From an uncultured Oscillospiraceae bacterium (lineage in GTDB: Bacteria; Bacillota; Clostridia; Oscillospirales; Oscillospiraceae): a DNA stretch of 64,000 nucleotides. The translations under genes and the position numbers were made by a program. The notes under the pieces were generated by a model. The model was not told the origin of the DNA, searched no databases, and was given only the letters and a program-made list of their open reading frames with translations. How positions within the stretch are numbered: position 1 is the first letter of the stretch; each line of letters starts with the position of its first letter. Below are positions 18,368 through 27,029 of this stretch, one piece after another. Location of the stretch: positions 1 through 64,000 of the forward strand of contig CALWWW010000001.1 in the NCBI GenBank assembly GCA_944385365.1, written 5' to 3'.

Positions 18368-18387
18368 CAATATGCTGGGTGCATAGT
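18368..18387. promoter_or_regulatory. Operator-like sequence shared by the two XRE cassettes, copy 1
   Basis: CAATATGCTGGGTGCATAGT matches 17 of 20 bases with 20889-20908. It has TATGC-N5-GCATA symmetry. It lies 23 bp before the kinase start and 72 bp before the XRE start. Confidence 0.55.
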
Positions 18388-18409
18388 ATACCCATTGGGG
18401 GAATTTTTA

Positions 18410-19108
18410 ATGTACACTTGGTTTTCTGAAGCCCTGGCCAGGGAATACGACACAGAGCGGGTGCTGAAAGAAAGTCCCCGGGGCAGCGTGAAGCTCCTGC
18501 GCCATCGGGAAAGTGGAAAGCGGTTTGTACTGCGGCAGTTTCAGGGCAACAGCGAGGTCTACCGGAAGCTGCTACAATACACCTGTCCCAATCTGCCGGT
18601 GATCTATGAGGCTGTGGCCGACGGTGAGCATGCTCTCGTGCTGGAGGAATACATCCAGGGCGATACGCTGGGCTTTTTATTGCAGGACGCCTGCTTTTCC
18701 CAGAAGGAGACGCGGCGCATTGTTTTGCAGGTATGCCGGGCCCTTTGGGTGCTCCACTCCCTGGGAGCCGTCCATCGGGACGTGAAGCCGGAGAACGTTA
18801 TTTTACGGGGCAGCGAAGCGGTGCTCATCGACTTTGACGCCGCCCGGCTCCACAAACCGGAGCACGACAACGACACGCAGATTCTGGGTACCAACGGTTT
18901 CGCCGCGCCGGAGCAGTATGGTTTGACCCAATCGGACGTCCGCAGCGATATCTACTCCCTGGGCATTCTCATTAACGTCATGCTGACGGGACAGCATCCG
19001 TCGAAGCATCTGGTGGAGGGCCATATGGGCCGCATTGTGGAGCGGTGTACCCACGTCAACCCGGAACGGCGCTATCAGAACGTTTTGCGGCTCATGGAGG
19101 CGCTGTAA
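18410..19108 (+). CDS. Small Hanks-type Ser/Thr protein kinase
   Basis: This 232-residue protein is a bare kinase domain. HRDVKPENV is the catalytic loop, LIDFDAAR stands in place of DFG, and GTNGFAAPEQYG is the APE segment; YSLGILINVMLTG follows. In the N-lobe, GKRFVLRQF has Arg where the ATP-binding Lys is expected. I recall similar kinases in related Clostridia, so this may be a family trait. No membrane helix or PASTA domain is present. The stop overlaps the next ATG (TAATG), which couples it to the zinc-ribbon protein, a possible partner or substrate. ATG 18410 has only a GGGGGA-type SD. Confidence 0.82.
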   Translation: MYTWFSEALAREYDTERVLKESPRGSVKLLRHRESGKRFVLRQFQGNSEVYRKLLQYTCPNLPVIYEAVADGEHALVLEEYIQGDTLGFLLQDACFSQKETRRIVLQVCRALWVLHSLGAVHRDVKPENVILRGSEAVLIDFDAARLHKPEHDNDTQILGTNGFAAPEQYGLTQSDVRSDIYSLGILINVMLTGQHPSKHLVEGHMGRIVERCTHVNPERRYQNVLRLMEAL

Positions 19109-20352
19109 TGGACCGCCGCTGTCCCCACTGCGGAAAACCACTGCCCGACGGTGCATCCTTCTGCCCATTCTGCGCCCACGGTCTCAACCGGCGGCAGCGG
19201 CTGGAGCCGCCCCGATATACGGGCGGAACACTGCGGCGGGCGGCAAAGGTCCTCGGAATTTTAGTTTTGGGAGCCATATTGCTGTTGGGCGTGTCCCACG
19301 CTTTGAGCCCGAAAACCTACACCGGACAGGGCAGTTTGACTTATACGGACCGGGACGGCACCTATGAGCTGGTGCTGGGGGATATGGGAAGCCGCCAAAA
19401 TCCCACGGCGGTGTATACGGTTCATACGCCTCTGGAAGAGGAACATGGCAGATTTATCCATCTGTTTATCAACGAGAAGGCAACCGGCAGCGACGTGACA
19501 GAGCTGTTTATTCAGAACAAGATTGTGGCCCATCGGGTGGAAGTGGTGCCGGATGAGCCCACGGACCATGGGGTGACGCTGGAGGAGCCGTCGCTGGTAA
19601 ACATCATCAATCTGGGAACCTCCTTCCAGAGCAACGTCCGCTGGACGGGCAGCAGCCCTGATGTGACCATCCGCTGGACGCTGCAAATGAAAAACGGCGA
19701 CACCCTCTGCCTGGAACAGCGGCAGATGGTGGAGCCCATCGAACTGCGGCGGTACACAGCGGAAGATCTGCCCATGGACACCCTGGGCCAGCTGCAGCAG
19801 AGCATCAACCGGCTGAGCAACGAGCTGCCGTCCGACGTCATGGCGGAAATCTGCCTGCCGCCGGTGGAATATGTGGGGACGCTGAACCTGTCAGGCTATC
19901 CCATCCGCCTGTACGGCAGCCGGAACGGAGACCAGTGTACCACCATTCGGGGCGGCATCCGGGTGAAAGGCCGGGGCTATAACGCCAACCGGATCGGTGA
20001 TATCGATTTTTACGGCCCCGGCGTGGGCCTGGAAGTCACGGCACCGGTGAAAGTGTCCGGGTGCAGCTTCCAGGGCTACGAGACGGCGGTGGCCACCCAG
20101 AACTGCGACTGGGTGGAGCTGTACGACTGCCGGCTGACGGACAACACCGTGGGACTGTCCCTGGCGGCGCAGATGGGAGAAAATAGGGTGGAGCAGTGCC
20201 GGTTTACCGGAAACGGCACGGGGATTCTGCTCCCGAGCGGCAACCCGGTGGCCTTGGTGGAAATCATCAACTGCGTACTGGAGCAGAACGGCGTTAATCT
20301 GGACAATCAGGGCAGATTTGCCCTCAGTCTGACGGACACGGCTGTATCCTAA
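19108..20352 (+). CDS. Zinc-ribbon, membrane-anchored beta-helix protein A
   Basis: This 414-residue protein has an N-terminal zinc ribbon (CPHCGKPLPDGASFCPFC), one membrane helix (about 48-68), a beta-rich middle part, and a C-terminal right-handed parallel beta-helix (about 265-410; repeated ..GVGLEV..VSGCSFQGYETAV..). The ribbon should be cytoplasmic and the helix outside. It is paralogous to 21882-23114, with shared motifs such as MKNGDT, VEPI and LPPVEYVGTL. It is coupled to the kinase gene. The function is unknown; a kinase-controlled envelope sensor or surface protein is inference. Confidence 0.8.
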   Translation: MDRRCPHCGKPLPDGASFCPFCAHGLNRRQRLEPPRYTGGTLRRAAKVLGILVLGAILLLGVSHALSPKTYTGQGSLTYTDRDGTYELVLGDMGSRQNPTAVYTVHTPLEEEHGRFIHLFINEKATGSDVTELFIQNKIVAHRVEVVPDEPTDHGVTLEEPSLVNIINLGTSFQSNVRWTGSSPDVTIRWTLQMKNGDTLCLEQRQMVEPIELRRYTAEDLPMDTLGQLQQSINRLSNELPSDVMAEICLPPVEYVGTLNLSGYPIRLYGSRNGDQCTTIRGGIRVKGRGYNANRIGDIDFYGPGVGLEVTAPVKVSGCSFQGYETAVATQNCDWVELYDCRLTDNTVGLSLAAQMGENRVEQCRFTGNGTGILLPSGNPVALVEIINCVLEQNGVNLDNQGRFALSLTDTAVS

Positions 20353-20359
20353 AAACGCG

Positions 20360-20390
20360 CCGGGCGCACCGCAATCTGCGGCACGCCCGG
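20360..20390. terminator. GC-rich hairpin between convergent genes
   Basis: CCGGGCG (20360-20366) pairs with CGCCCGG (20384-20390), with an inner CCGC/GCGG stem. No T tract is obvious, so terminator function is weakly supported. Confidence 0.4.
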
Positions 20391-20395
20391 AACGT

Positions 20396-20821
20396 TCAGA
20401 ACAGCGTTTTCTCGTTTTCTTCGTACAGCTTGTCATTGACCAGGGGCAGCGCAATACCATGGGCAATGGCGTGGAGGATAATGGCATCCCGCCGCACCCG
20501 TGGATAGAGCTGGGCATACCCCGCCTGCCGCAGTAATTGCTGCGTTTCGTCCACCGTGGCTTCCAAGCCGATGCACAGGCACAGGAGCCGGTCCCGGGAC
20601 GGATTGCGCCGCCCGGCAAACACCTGATGGAGATAGACCTCGCTCATGCCCGCCTGCCGGGCCAGGGCCGCTTTGGTCAGGTGCTTCTGCTCATAAAGCT
20701 CCGTCAGCAGCGCCACCACATCCTGATTGACAAACAGCGCCGCGTTGCCCTGCAAATACGTATCAATGCTGTTGTCCTCCATCAATTCCTGGCGCAGTTC
20801 GCTGGTCGTCTTGTCCGACAT
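20396..20821 (-). CDS. XRE-type HTH regulator 2 of a duplicated cassette
   Basis: This 141-residue protein is a paralog of the regulator at 17871-18296, with the same length and layout: HTH LTKAALARQAGMSEVYLHQVFAGRR and then PSRDRLLCLC. ATG 20821 follows AGAGGTG. It is divergent from the zinc-ribbon gene at 20962. Direct repeats TACAATATCCCGG (20867) and TACAATATGCCCGG (20887) lie in the divergent region, and may bind it. The C-terminal 60 residues (RRDAIILHAIAHG) are conserved with the paralog and may sense or dimerise. Confidence 0.85.
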   Translation of the reverse strand: MSDKTTSELRQELMEDNSIDTYLQGNAALFVNQDVVALLTELYEQKHLTKAALARQAGMSEVYLHQVFAGRRNPSRDRLLCLCIGLEATVDETQQLLRQAGYAQLYPRVRRDAIILHAIAHGIALPLVNDKLYEENEKTLF

Positions 20822-20888
20822 GATTTCACCTCTTTACCGTTGCTGGTTGCAGTTCTGTCTTAAGAGTACAATATCCCGGCTGAAAATA

Positions 20889-20908
20889 CAATATGCCCGG
20901 TGCATTGT
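20889..20908. promoter_or_regulatory. Operator-like sequence shared by the two XRE cassettes, copy 2
   Basis: CAATATGCCCGGTGCATTGT matches 17 of 20 bases with 18368-18387 and keeps ATGC-N5-GCAT symmetry. It lies 54 bp before the zinc-ribbon gene and 68 bp before the XRE start, almost the same geometry as copy 1 on the XRE side. Confidence 0.55.
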
Positions 20909-20961
20909 GACGAATATCCGTCCCATTTGCCGGAAAACAGAAGAAGAAAGAAGGCATTATT

Positions 20962-21885
20962 ATGAAGCACATCTGTCCCCATTGCGGCGCGGAACTGCCG
21001 GACAAGGCCTCGTTCTGTCCCCACTGTGCCCGGAGTCTGCGGACACCGGAGCGGGTGGAGGCGCCGGTGCACCGGCGGCACCGGAGACTGTGGGCCGTTC
21101 TGCCCGTGGTGCTGGTCCTGGCGGTGGCCCTGGTCCTGTGGGGCTGCCTGCGACCCAGGGGCCTGCCCAAGGGGCCGACGGAGGCGGTGATTTTACAGGA
21201 GGATGAAAACGGCCAGTGTCTTGTCAGCACCGAAGTCATGCAGGCGTGGTTCCCGGCAGTCATGAATATCGCCTTTGGCACCACGGATATCACCGGCGAT
21301 AACATCGACGACTATCTGGTAGATACCTTTCAGATGGCCTCCCTGGTGTCCAGCCGCGGCGCCAATGGCGCCGGCGGAGATCGTAGCATCTTCAATGCCC
21401 GCAACAACGGCTCCAATCGCCATTGCCTGCTGCTGTTTGACACCAATCTGCATCTGATGGGCTATTTTATCGGCCAGCCCCAAAACCTGGGCGACGGCCA
21501 GTGGCAGCTGGATGTGACCCTGTGCGACTACGACTTTACCAAGCTCTATGAGAAGGAGCGGGCGGCGTTTGAAGCGGAGTGGGATAGCCTGTTTACCAAC
21601 TACATCGCCCCGGAGGATATCGCTTCGTCGGGGGCCGTGTGGTATCTCAAGGGTTACAACACGGGCAAAACGTCTACGTTACAGCAAAGCGACGCCCAGC
21701 TCTATCACCTTTGGCGGGTCTACAACAGTCCCACCAGGGAGAACCAGTGCCGGGAGCTGGCGCGGCTGGAGCAGGACCTGCCCGACGAAGGCCGGTGGAT
21801 GTGCTATCTGCTGCTGGACGAAAGCAATGATCTGGTGGGCTACACCATGCTGGACACCAATGGAAACGGAGGAGAAACAGCATGA
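20962..21885 (+). CDS. Zinc-ribbon, membrane-anchored protein B
   Basis: This 307-residue protein begins MKHICPHCGAELPDKASFCPHC (zinc ribbon), then a basic segment, a membrane helix (about 47-64) and a soluble domain of about 240 residues, probably extracellular, with no beta-helix and no recognised family. It contains VSSRGANGAGGDRSIFNARNN and ends near LLLDESNDLVGYTMLDTN. It is first in a run of three genes and overlaps the next by 4 nt (ATGA). Confidence 0.75.
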   Translation: MKHICPHCGAELPDKASFCPHCARSLRTPERVEAPVHRRHRRLWAVLPVVLVLAVALVLWGCLRPRGLPKGPTEAVILQEDENGQCLVSTEVMQAWFPAVMNIAFGTTDITGDNIDDYLVDTFQMASLVSSRGANGAGGDRSIFNARNNGSNRHCLLLFDTNLHLMGYFIGQPQNLGDGQWQLDVTLCDYDFTKLYEKERAAFEAEWDSLFTNYIAPEDIASSGAVWYLKGYNTGKTSTLQQSDAQLYHLWRVYNSPTRENQCRELARLEQDLPDEGRWMCYLLLDESNDLVGYTMLDTNGNGGETA

Positions 21886-23114
21886 CGGAACATCCCTGTC
21901 CCCACTGCGGCGCGCCATTGCCGGAAGGCGCATCCTTCTGCCCCCACTGCGCCAAGGAAGTGGAGGCGCGCAAGCCTGCCCGGAAGGCCATTCCCCTGCG
22001 GCGGAAGATTCTGCTGGCCCTGCTGGTGTTGGTGGTGGTGGCCGCCGGTCTGATGGGCTGGCGCCTGGCCGACCAGCCGAAGGTTTATGACAGCCAGGGC
22101 GGCGTCACCTACGGCGACTATCAGCTGGTGCTGTCTTATCCCGGCGCCCGGGCCACGCCCCAGCCGGAGCGCTATCAGCGGAGCGCCCCCGGCGAGCAGT
22201 ACCGGTTCCCGTCGCTGCTCTTTATCAATGATGCAACCACCGGCGAGGACGCTACAGAGGCCTTCTCCCAGGAGGTGGAAGGCATCACGGCCCAGATGCT
22301 GGAGCACACCGGCGATCTAGAGATCACCTGCAGTGAACCGGCCCCCAATGACTATGATACCGAGGCCCTGGTCATGAGTTTTATCGATTTCTCCGGCAAC
22401 GGCAATGCCCAGATGATGTGGACCATCACCATGAAAAACGGCGACACCATCCATCTGCGTCAGGACATCATCGTGGAACCCATTCCCGTCCACGACTACC
22501 ACTACGAGGACTACCCCATGGAGACCACGGAGGAGCTGCGGGCGCTGCTGGAGCAAATCCGTTCGGAGGTGGGTGAGGCCGATATCGTCAACATCTACCT
22601 TCCGCCGGTGACCTACACGGGCCAGCTGCGGCTGGACCATCAGGGCTACAACTTCTACGGCTGCACCGACGGCGACCAGCGCACCACCTTCACTGACACG
22701 GTCCAGGTGGTGGAGAACGGCTGGTGGATCTGCATGTTCTACGACGTTGACTTTATTGGCGACGGCGACGGCATCGGCCTTTCGGCCTCGGGCAATGCCC
22801 GGGTGACGGGCTGCAACCTCTCCGGCTGGGACACGGCGGTGCTGGCCTATGGCGCGGCCTGGGTCAACGTCATCGAGTGCAACGTCCGGGACAATAAAAT
22901 CGGCTTTCACTTCAACAGCGAGGGCAACAGCGCCAACCACTCCCTCTACAACGACAACGTCTTTGAGAATAACGGCACGGCGGTGCTGCTGGAAAGCGTT
23001 CCCACGGACTTGACACTCCAGTTCCCCGGCACGGTGTTCCGCAGCAACGGCACGGATATCAATAACCGCTGCGGTCAGAATCTCAACACCGAAGAAACCA
23101 TTTTTGAAGATTGA
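21882..23114 (+). CDS. Zinc-ribbon, membrane-anchored beta-helix protein C
   Basis: This 410-residue protein is a paralog of protein A at 19108. It has an N-terminal zinc ribbon (CPHCGAPLPEGASFCPHC), a membrane helix (about 42-62), a beta-rich region containing MKNGDTIHL and VEPIPVHDY, and a C-terminal right-handed beta-helix (about 260-395; DVDFIGDGDGIGLSASGNARVTG is too long to be chance for the fold). It is translationally coupled to gene B. It probably belongs to the regulon of XRE 2. Confidence 0.8.
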   Translation: MTEHPCPHCGAPLPEGASFCPHCAKEVEARKPARKAIPLRRKILLALLVLVVVAAGLMGWRLADQPKVYDSQGGVTYGDYQLVLSYPGARATPQPERYQRSAPGEQYRFPSLLFINDATTGEDATEAFSQEVEGITAQMLEHTGDLEITCSEPAPNDYDTEALVMSFIDFSGNGNAQMMWTITMKNGDTIHLRQDIIVEPIPVHDYHYEDYPMETTEELRALLEQIRSEVGEADIVNIYLPPVTYTGQLRLDHQGYNFYGCTDGDQRTTFTDTVQVVENGWWICMFYDVDFIGDGDGIGLSASGNARVTGCNLSGWDTAVLAYGAAWVNVIECNVRDNKIGFHFNSEGNSANHSLYNDNVFENNGTAVLLESVPTDLTLQFPGTVFRSNGTDINNRCGQNLNTEETIFED

Positions 23115-23192
23115 AACTTGGCACAATCCACAAAATAGTATATGGTTATGGTGTAATTTGGTAATATCTTGATATTTTTAGGAGGTGAACCT

Positions 23193-24884
23193 ATGAAGCG
23201 GTTATTGGTACTGCTCCTTGCACTTGCAATGGTACTTTCCCTGATTGCTTGTGATAGCCAATCACCGACGACAGTGGACAGCGAGCAAATACCGGCGGCA
23301 GAACCATCCGAAGCCTATGAGGTCATCCAGGAAATTCTGCCCGATTCAGAATTTTATTTTCTGGAAGACGCGGCAGCGCTTGTCCCTTACTACGCCGAGG
23401 CCGATGCGCGAAAGGACGCCATATTGAACTCACCCACAACCATTGTGAAAAGTGATACCTTTATTCCCGGTGAAACCTACACCGGAACCGCGTATTATGT
23501 ATCCCCCAACGGCAATGATGACAACGACGGTCTCTCCCCCGAAACAGCGTGGAAGTCTCCGGAGCACGTTGTCTGGGGCGATGTGCAGGAAGGAGACGCC
23601 GTATTTTTTGAACGGGGCGGCATATACCGTCTGACTGAAAACTGTATTCGCCTGATCAGCAATGTGACCTATTCCGCCTATGGAGAAGGCGCTAAACCGG
23701 TTCTCACCATTGCGCAGGAAAACTCTGCCCAGCCGGAGTATTGGGAGCTGTGGCAGGAGGGCGAAAACGGAGAAAAGATCTGGCGCTACCATCAGGCCCT
23801 GAGCGATGTGGGCGGAATCGTGCTTGACGATACCGCCTATGCAAAGCGGGTTCTGGAATGGCCCACCCCCGACGGCTGGCTTGCCGTGGATGTTCTGCCC
23901 ATGGACCCGGTCAACGGACTTTGCGCACCCGAAGATCCCTGCACCAATATCAGTATCAAAAGCGCGGGAGAATACCGGTCGGTTGCGGAGCAGCTGACCG
24001 AGGATCTGACCTATCTCAGCCGTGTGGACCTCACCGGTTTCAGTTATCCCATGGACTTTTATCAGGATTACCGTACGGGAGACCTGTATCTGCGCTGTGA
24101 TGCCGGAAACCCCGCAGACTGTTTTCACGATATTGAAATCATGTCCATACAGATCAGTTCCCACGGGGACATATACGGCAACCTTCTGGACGGCTATCAT
24201 GCGGATGGCTATGTGCTGGATAATCTGTCGCTGAAATATTATTTGAGCAATGCGCTGAGCAGCAATTTGGACCGTTCCAAAGGGGCCGTCATTCAGAACT
24301 GCACCATAGAATGGGGCGGAAATTCGCTGTTTCAGTGTGAATCCGCAGAACCGACCAATAATCTCAGCCTGATCGGGGACGGTATTTACTGCGTTGCCAA
24401 TCACGTTACCATCCGAAACAACTATATGCGGCACAGCGGCAACGCCTGCACCTTTGAGAATACCGGCTTGCCGGCAGTAAATCTGGGCACCTATCTTGTG
24501 GAAGGAAACCTGATCGAGAATTGCGGCCAGGGTCTGCGCACATATTTTATCGACCCCACTTTTGAGAATGCTTTTGACGCGCTGATTCTGCGGGATAATA
24601 TCATTCTGGACACAGGGAACGGCCTGAACAATGCCTGCGCGGAAATGCCCGCAGCCATTGATCTGGGAACCGATGGCGTGCAGTTTGCCAAGGAGTTTGA
24701 GGTTTCTGGCAATGTTCTGCTGGGCAGTACCATGGCCATATTCCGTATTTCCCAGCATGATTTGGTGAGCATGAATATCCATGACAATGTGATCGCCCAA
24801 AGCAAAGATGGCGCTGTGATCTGCGAAATGCCATTGGCAGCACCGGAAATCAGCTGGCATATGATGAAGGACGCAATAAAATGA
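23193..24884 (+). CDS. Secreted lipoprotein with right-handed beta-helix (pectate-lyase-like fold)
   Basis: This 563-residue protein has a lipoprotein signal peptide with lipobox LSLIAC and Cys20 as the lipidation site. The motif YYVSPNGNDDNDGLSPETAW (about 105-125) starts a right-handed parallel beta-helix with many short turns (VIQNCTIEWGGNS, VTIRNNYMRHSGN, LILRDNIILDTGNG). The fold is shared by polysaccharide lyases and binding proteins; I see no clear catalytic triad. ATG 23193 follows AGGAGGTG. TTGGCA..TATGGT just upstream (about 23118) may be its own promoter. Coding sequence is less GC-rich than the neighbours. Confidence 0.8.
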   Translation: MKRLLVLLLALAMVLSLIACDSQSPTTVDSEQIPAAEPSEAYEVIQEILPDSEFYFLEDAAALVPYYAEADARKDAILNSPTTIVKSDTFIPGETYTGTAYYVSPNGNDDNDGLSPETAWKSPEHVVWGDVQEGDAVFFERGGIYRLTENCIRLISNVTYSAYGEGAKPVLTIAQENSAQPEYWELWQEGENGEKIWRYHQALSDVGGIVLDDTAYAKRVLEWPTPDGWLAVDVLPMDPVNGLCAPEDPCTNISIKSAGEYRSVAEQLTEDLTYLSRVDLTGFSYPMDFYQDYRTGDLYLRCDAGNPADCFHDIEIMSIQISSHGDIYGNLLDGYHADGYVLDNLSLKYYLSNALSSNLDRSKGAVIQNCTIEWGGNSLFQCESAEPTNNLSLIGDGIYCVANHVTIRNNYMRHSGNACTFENTGLPAVNLGTYLVEGNLIENCGQGLRTYFIDPTFENAFDALILRDNIILDTGNGLNNACAEMPAAIDLGTDGVQFAKEFEVSGNVLLGSTMAIFRISQHDLVSMNIHDNVIAQSKDGAVICEMPLAAPEISWHMMKDAIK

Positions 24885-24888
24885 GAAG

Positions 24889-24930
24889 AAGAGGGCCTAT
24901 ACAAACCGGTTGGTTCGTATAGGCCCTCTT
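24889..24930. terminator. Bidirectional terminator between convergent genes
   Basis: Perfect 14-bp stem AAGAGGGCCTATAC/GTATAGGCCCTCTT with a 14-nt loop. Confidence 0.75.
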
Positions 24931-24946
24931 TGGGAACATCAAAATA

Positions 24947-25144
24947 CTATTTCTTTCGGTCCGAGCACGACGTATCTGCTTCCTGGATATCCTCCAGAGC
25001 CGTGCGGACTGCGGCAATCACAAAGGCAGAAAACGTACAATTTTTCCCCTGAATTGCCTTTTCCACTTCTTCCACCACGTCGCTTGGAAAGCGGATGGTT
25101 TTGTTGATCGTCGGCGGCGTGGTCGGTATCTGAAATCTGCCCAT
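24947..25144 (-). CDS. Small ribbon-helix-helix (CopG/Arc-like) protein
   Basis: This 65-residue protein contains TINKTIRFPSDVVEEVEKAI followed by CTFSAFVIAAVRTALEDIQE, the beta-strand/helix/helix order of RHH DNA-binding proteins. ATG 25144 has AGGA about 8 nt upstream. An overlapping frame at 24939-25160 has no such pattern and is rejected. It is divergent from the 25258 gene with 113 bp between, and no toxin partner is visible beside it. A role as a repressor is inferred. Confidence 0.7.
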   Translation of the reverse strand: MGRFQIPTTPPTINKTIRFPSDVVEEVEKAIQGKNCTFSAFVIAAVRTALEDIQEADTSCSDRKK

Positions 25145-25257
25145 ACAGTTTTCCTCGCAATACTTTTGTATTGCAATTAGTCTATATCACCATTTTTCGA
25201 AAGTATGCATTGCATTTGCAATGCATACTTGATATCATGGAACAGAGGTGATGATAG

Positions 25258-25458
25258 ATGGCAGAATTCTGTCTGGATTGCTTTAATAAGGTCTCCGGCT
25301 CTGCATACAGTCCCCGGTACTTTCATCTCTCCAAAGAGCCTGAGCTCTGTGAGGAATGTGGAGAATGGAAGCCGGTAATCATTGGTATCAAGAGACGATA
25401 TCTTGTGGCAGAATGGTTTCACGAGAGATTCAGTAGCTTTGCAGGTAAAAGCACGTAA
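25258..25458 (+). CDS. Small zinc-ribbon protein of unknown function
   Basis: This 66-residue protein carries CLDCFNKV and LCEECGEWKPV, four Cys residues suited to bind one zinc. I recall similar short proteins in many Clostridia without an assigned role. AGAGGTGATG precedes ATG 25258. Its last 40 bases overlap the 3' end of the recombinase frame on the other strand, which I explain as read-through of the recombinase past its attachment site into host DNA. Confidence 0.65.
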   Translation: MAEFCLDCFNKVSGSAYSPRYFHLSKEPELCEECGEWKPVIIGIKRRYLVAEWFHERFSSFAGKST

Positions 25459-27029
25459 GAAGAGCTTCTTCTTGGCCGCGAAAACGCTCTTCCGGCAGCT
25501 GTGTCACGCCGATAACAGCCCCTTGATGAAATAAAAATCCCGAATGCTATCGCATTCGGGATTTTTGGTGGACACTCTGCGTCCAAATCCGAACCTTGTA
25601 TATCATCTAAAGAAATGGTTTTTGCTCCGCCTTTGTAGTTAAAGGTAAATACGATTTTATCTTCGTACACATAGACCGCATTGACGAAGCTATCAATGAG
25701 CCGCTGCCGCTGCTCTTTGTCGGTCACGTCCGTCCGTTTGAACTGGTCGAGGAAAAAGCCGATTTGCTCACGGCTTAAAACCGGGTGCTGGATGCGGTTT
25801 TCAATAATCTGCTGCTCTAATTCCTCTTTTTCCGCTTCCAGTTCGGCAAGCCGCTGTTTGGTCGATGTTGTGATGATACCTGCTTGAATTGCATCCAGCA
25901 TATTTGAAATGCCCTTTTCCGTATCAGCCAGACGGCTTTCCAGCAGCTTCAAGTCGTGGTTTTCCTCACCTTGCAGGGATAGCAGCCGGTCAGTGATGCG
26001 CTCCATCAAGGGGCCGTCCACCACAATTTTCATGGTCTGCTGGACGACAACATCTTCAATCCACTGTTTCTTTACGGCTTTCTTGTCACAGCCGGTTTTC
26101 CGCTTGGCGCTGCCGCACTTGTAATAATAGTGTTTCATCCCTGTGTGGCTGGTGCCGCTGTCGCCCACCATCATGCGGCCACACTTGCCGCAGAACAGCT
26201 TTGTTGTCAGCAGAAAATCATCGTCGGCTTTTGTCCTCGCCGGTGCGCGTTTGTTTTTGTCCATCTTCGCTTGCACACGGTCAAAAATATCTTCGGGGAC
26301 GATGGCTGGGACACCGCCGGGGATAACGACATCTTGATAGCGGTATTCACCGATATACTTACGATTTTTCAAGAGTGCATTAAAGCTGCTCATGGAAAAG
26401 GCCCGGCCCCGGCTGGTCTTGATGCCCCGGCGGTTGAGGTCGCCCACGATTTCCCGCACGGTGTCGCCCGCTGCGTACCTTTTGTAAATCTCGCAGACAA
26501 TCGGGGCCATGAGCGGGTCAACTTCTAATCGCTGCGTTTCCTTATTTAACACATAGCCCAGCGGGACGCCGCCGCCGTTGTTCCTGCCCTTGAGGGCGTT
26601 TTCCCGCTGCCCCCTATGGATTTTCTCGGAAAGTTCGGCGGAGTAGTATTCGGCCATGCCTTCCAGCATACTTTCCAGAATGATGCCTTCCGGCCCCTCG
26701 GCGATGTGTTCTGTGGCGGAAACGACTTTTACCCCGTTCTTTTTGAGAATATTCTTATAGTGTGCGCTGTCGTAGCGGCTCCGGGCGAACCTGTCCAGCT
26801 TCCAAACAAGGACAATATCAAACAAATGCTTGCCGCTGTCTCGCACCATGCGTAAAAAGTTCTCGCGCTTTTCGGTATCTTTTGCTGCGGATTTTGCGCG
26901 GTCGATATACTCGCCCACAATGGTAATACCCTGCCGCTGAGCGTATTCCGTACACTCCCGGATTTGCCCTTCAATGGATTCTTCCCGCTGGCGGTCGCTG
27001 GAAAAGCGGGCGTAAATCACAGCTTTCAT
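25419..27029 (-). CDS. Large serine recombinase of the ssrA-integrated element
   Basis: This 536-residue protein has the resolvase catalytic domain (YARFSSDRQREESIEGQ, catalytic Ser10 or Ser11), a Recombinase domain (GGGVPLGYVLNKE...), a zinc ribbon (FCGKCGRMMVG...YYYKCGS) and a coiled coil (about 375-430). It integrates and excises the element. ATG 27029 overlaps the XRE stop (ATGA). The attachment repeat TCCACCAAA lies inside the frame at codons for C-P-P-K, so the last 50 or so residues (after DAECPPK) are encoded by host DNA and cross the old ssrA terminator. In the circular form the frame would instead continue with KQHNPNLFPIGDGFGF and stop 23 codons after the Lys... region. Confidence 0.93.
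   Translation of the reverse strand: MKAVIYARFSSDRQREESIEGQIRECTEYAQRQGITIVGEYIDRAKSAAKDTEKRENFLRMVRDSGKHLFDIVLVWKLDRFARSRYDSAHYKNILKKNGVKVVSATEHIAEGPEGIILESMLEGMAEYYSAELSEKIHRGQRENALKGRNNGGGVPLGYVLNKETQRLEVDPLMAPIVCEIYKRYAAGDTVREIVGDLNRRGIKTSRGRAFSMSSFNALLKNRKYIGEYRYQDVVIPGGVPAIVPEDIFDRVQAKMDKNKRAPARTKADDDFLLTTKLFCGKCGRMMVGDSGTSHTGMKHYYYKCGSAKRKTGCDKKAVKKQWIEDVVVQQTMKIVVDGPLMERITDRLLSLQGEENHDLKLLESRLADTEKGISNMLDAIQAGIITTSTKQRLAELEAEKEELEQQIIENRIQHPVLSREQIGFFLDQFKRTDVTDKEQRQRLIDSFVNAVYVYEDKIVFTFNYKGGAKTISLDDIQGSDLDAECPPKIPNAIAFGIFISSRGCYRRDTAAGRAFSRPRRSSSYVLLPAKLLNLS
25533..25566. terminator. Bidirectional hairpin, probably the original ssrA terminator
   Basis: AAAAATCCCGAATGC/GCATTCGGGATTTTT with loop TATC, a 15-bp perfect stem. 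On the minus strand it directly follows TCCACCA, exactly where a terminator would follow the tmRNA CCA end before integration. It now lies inside the recombinase frame. Confidence 0.8.
25564..25572 (-). repeat. Attachment-site direct repeat, recombinase side
   Basis: TCCACCAAA on the minus strand, inside the recombinase frame, followed by the displaced ssrA terminator. Confidence 0.7.
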
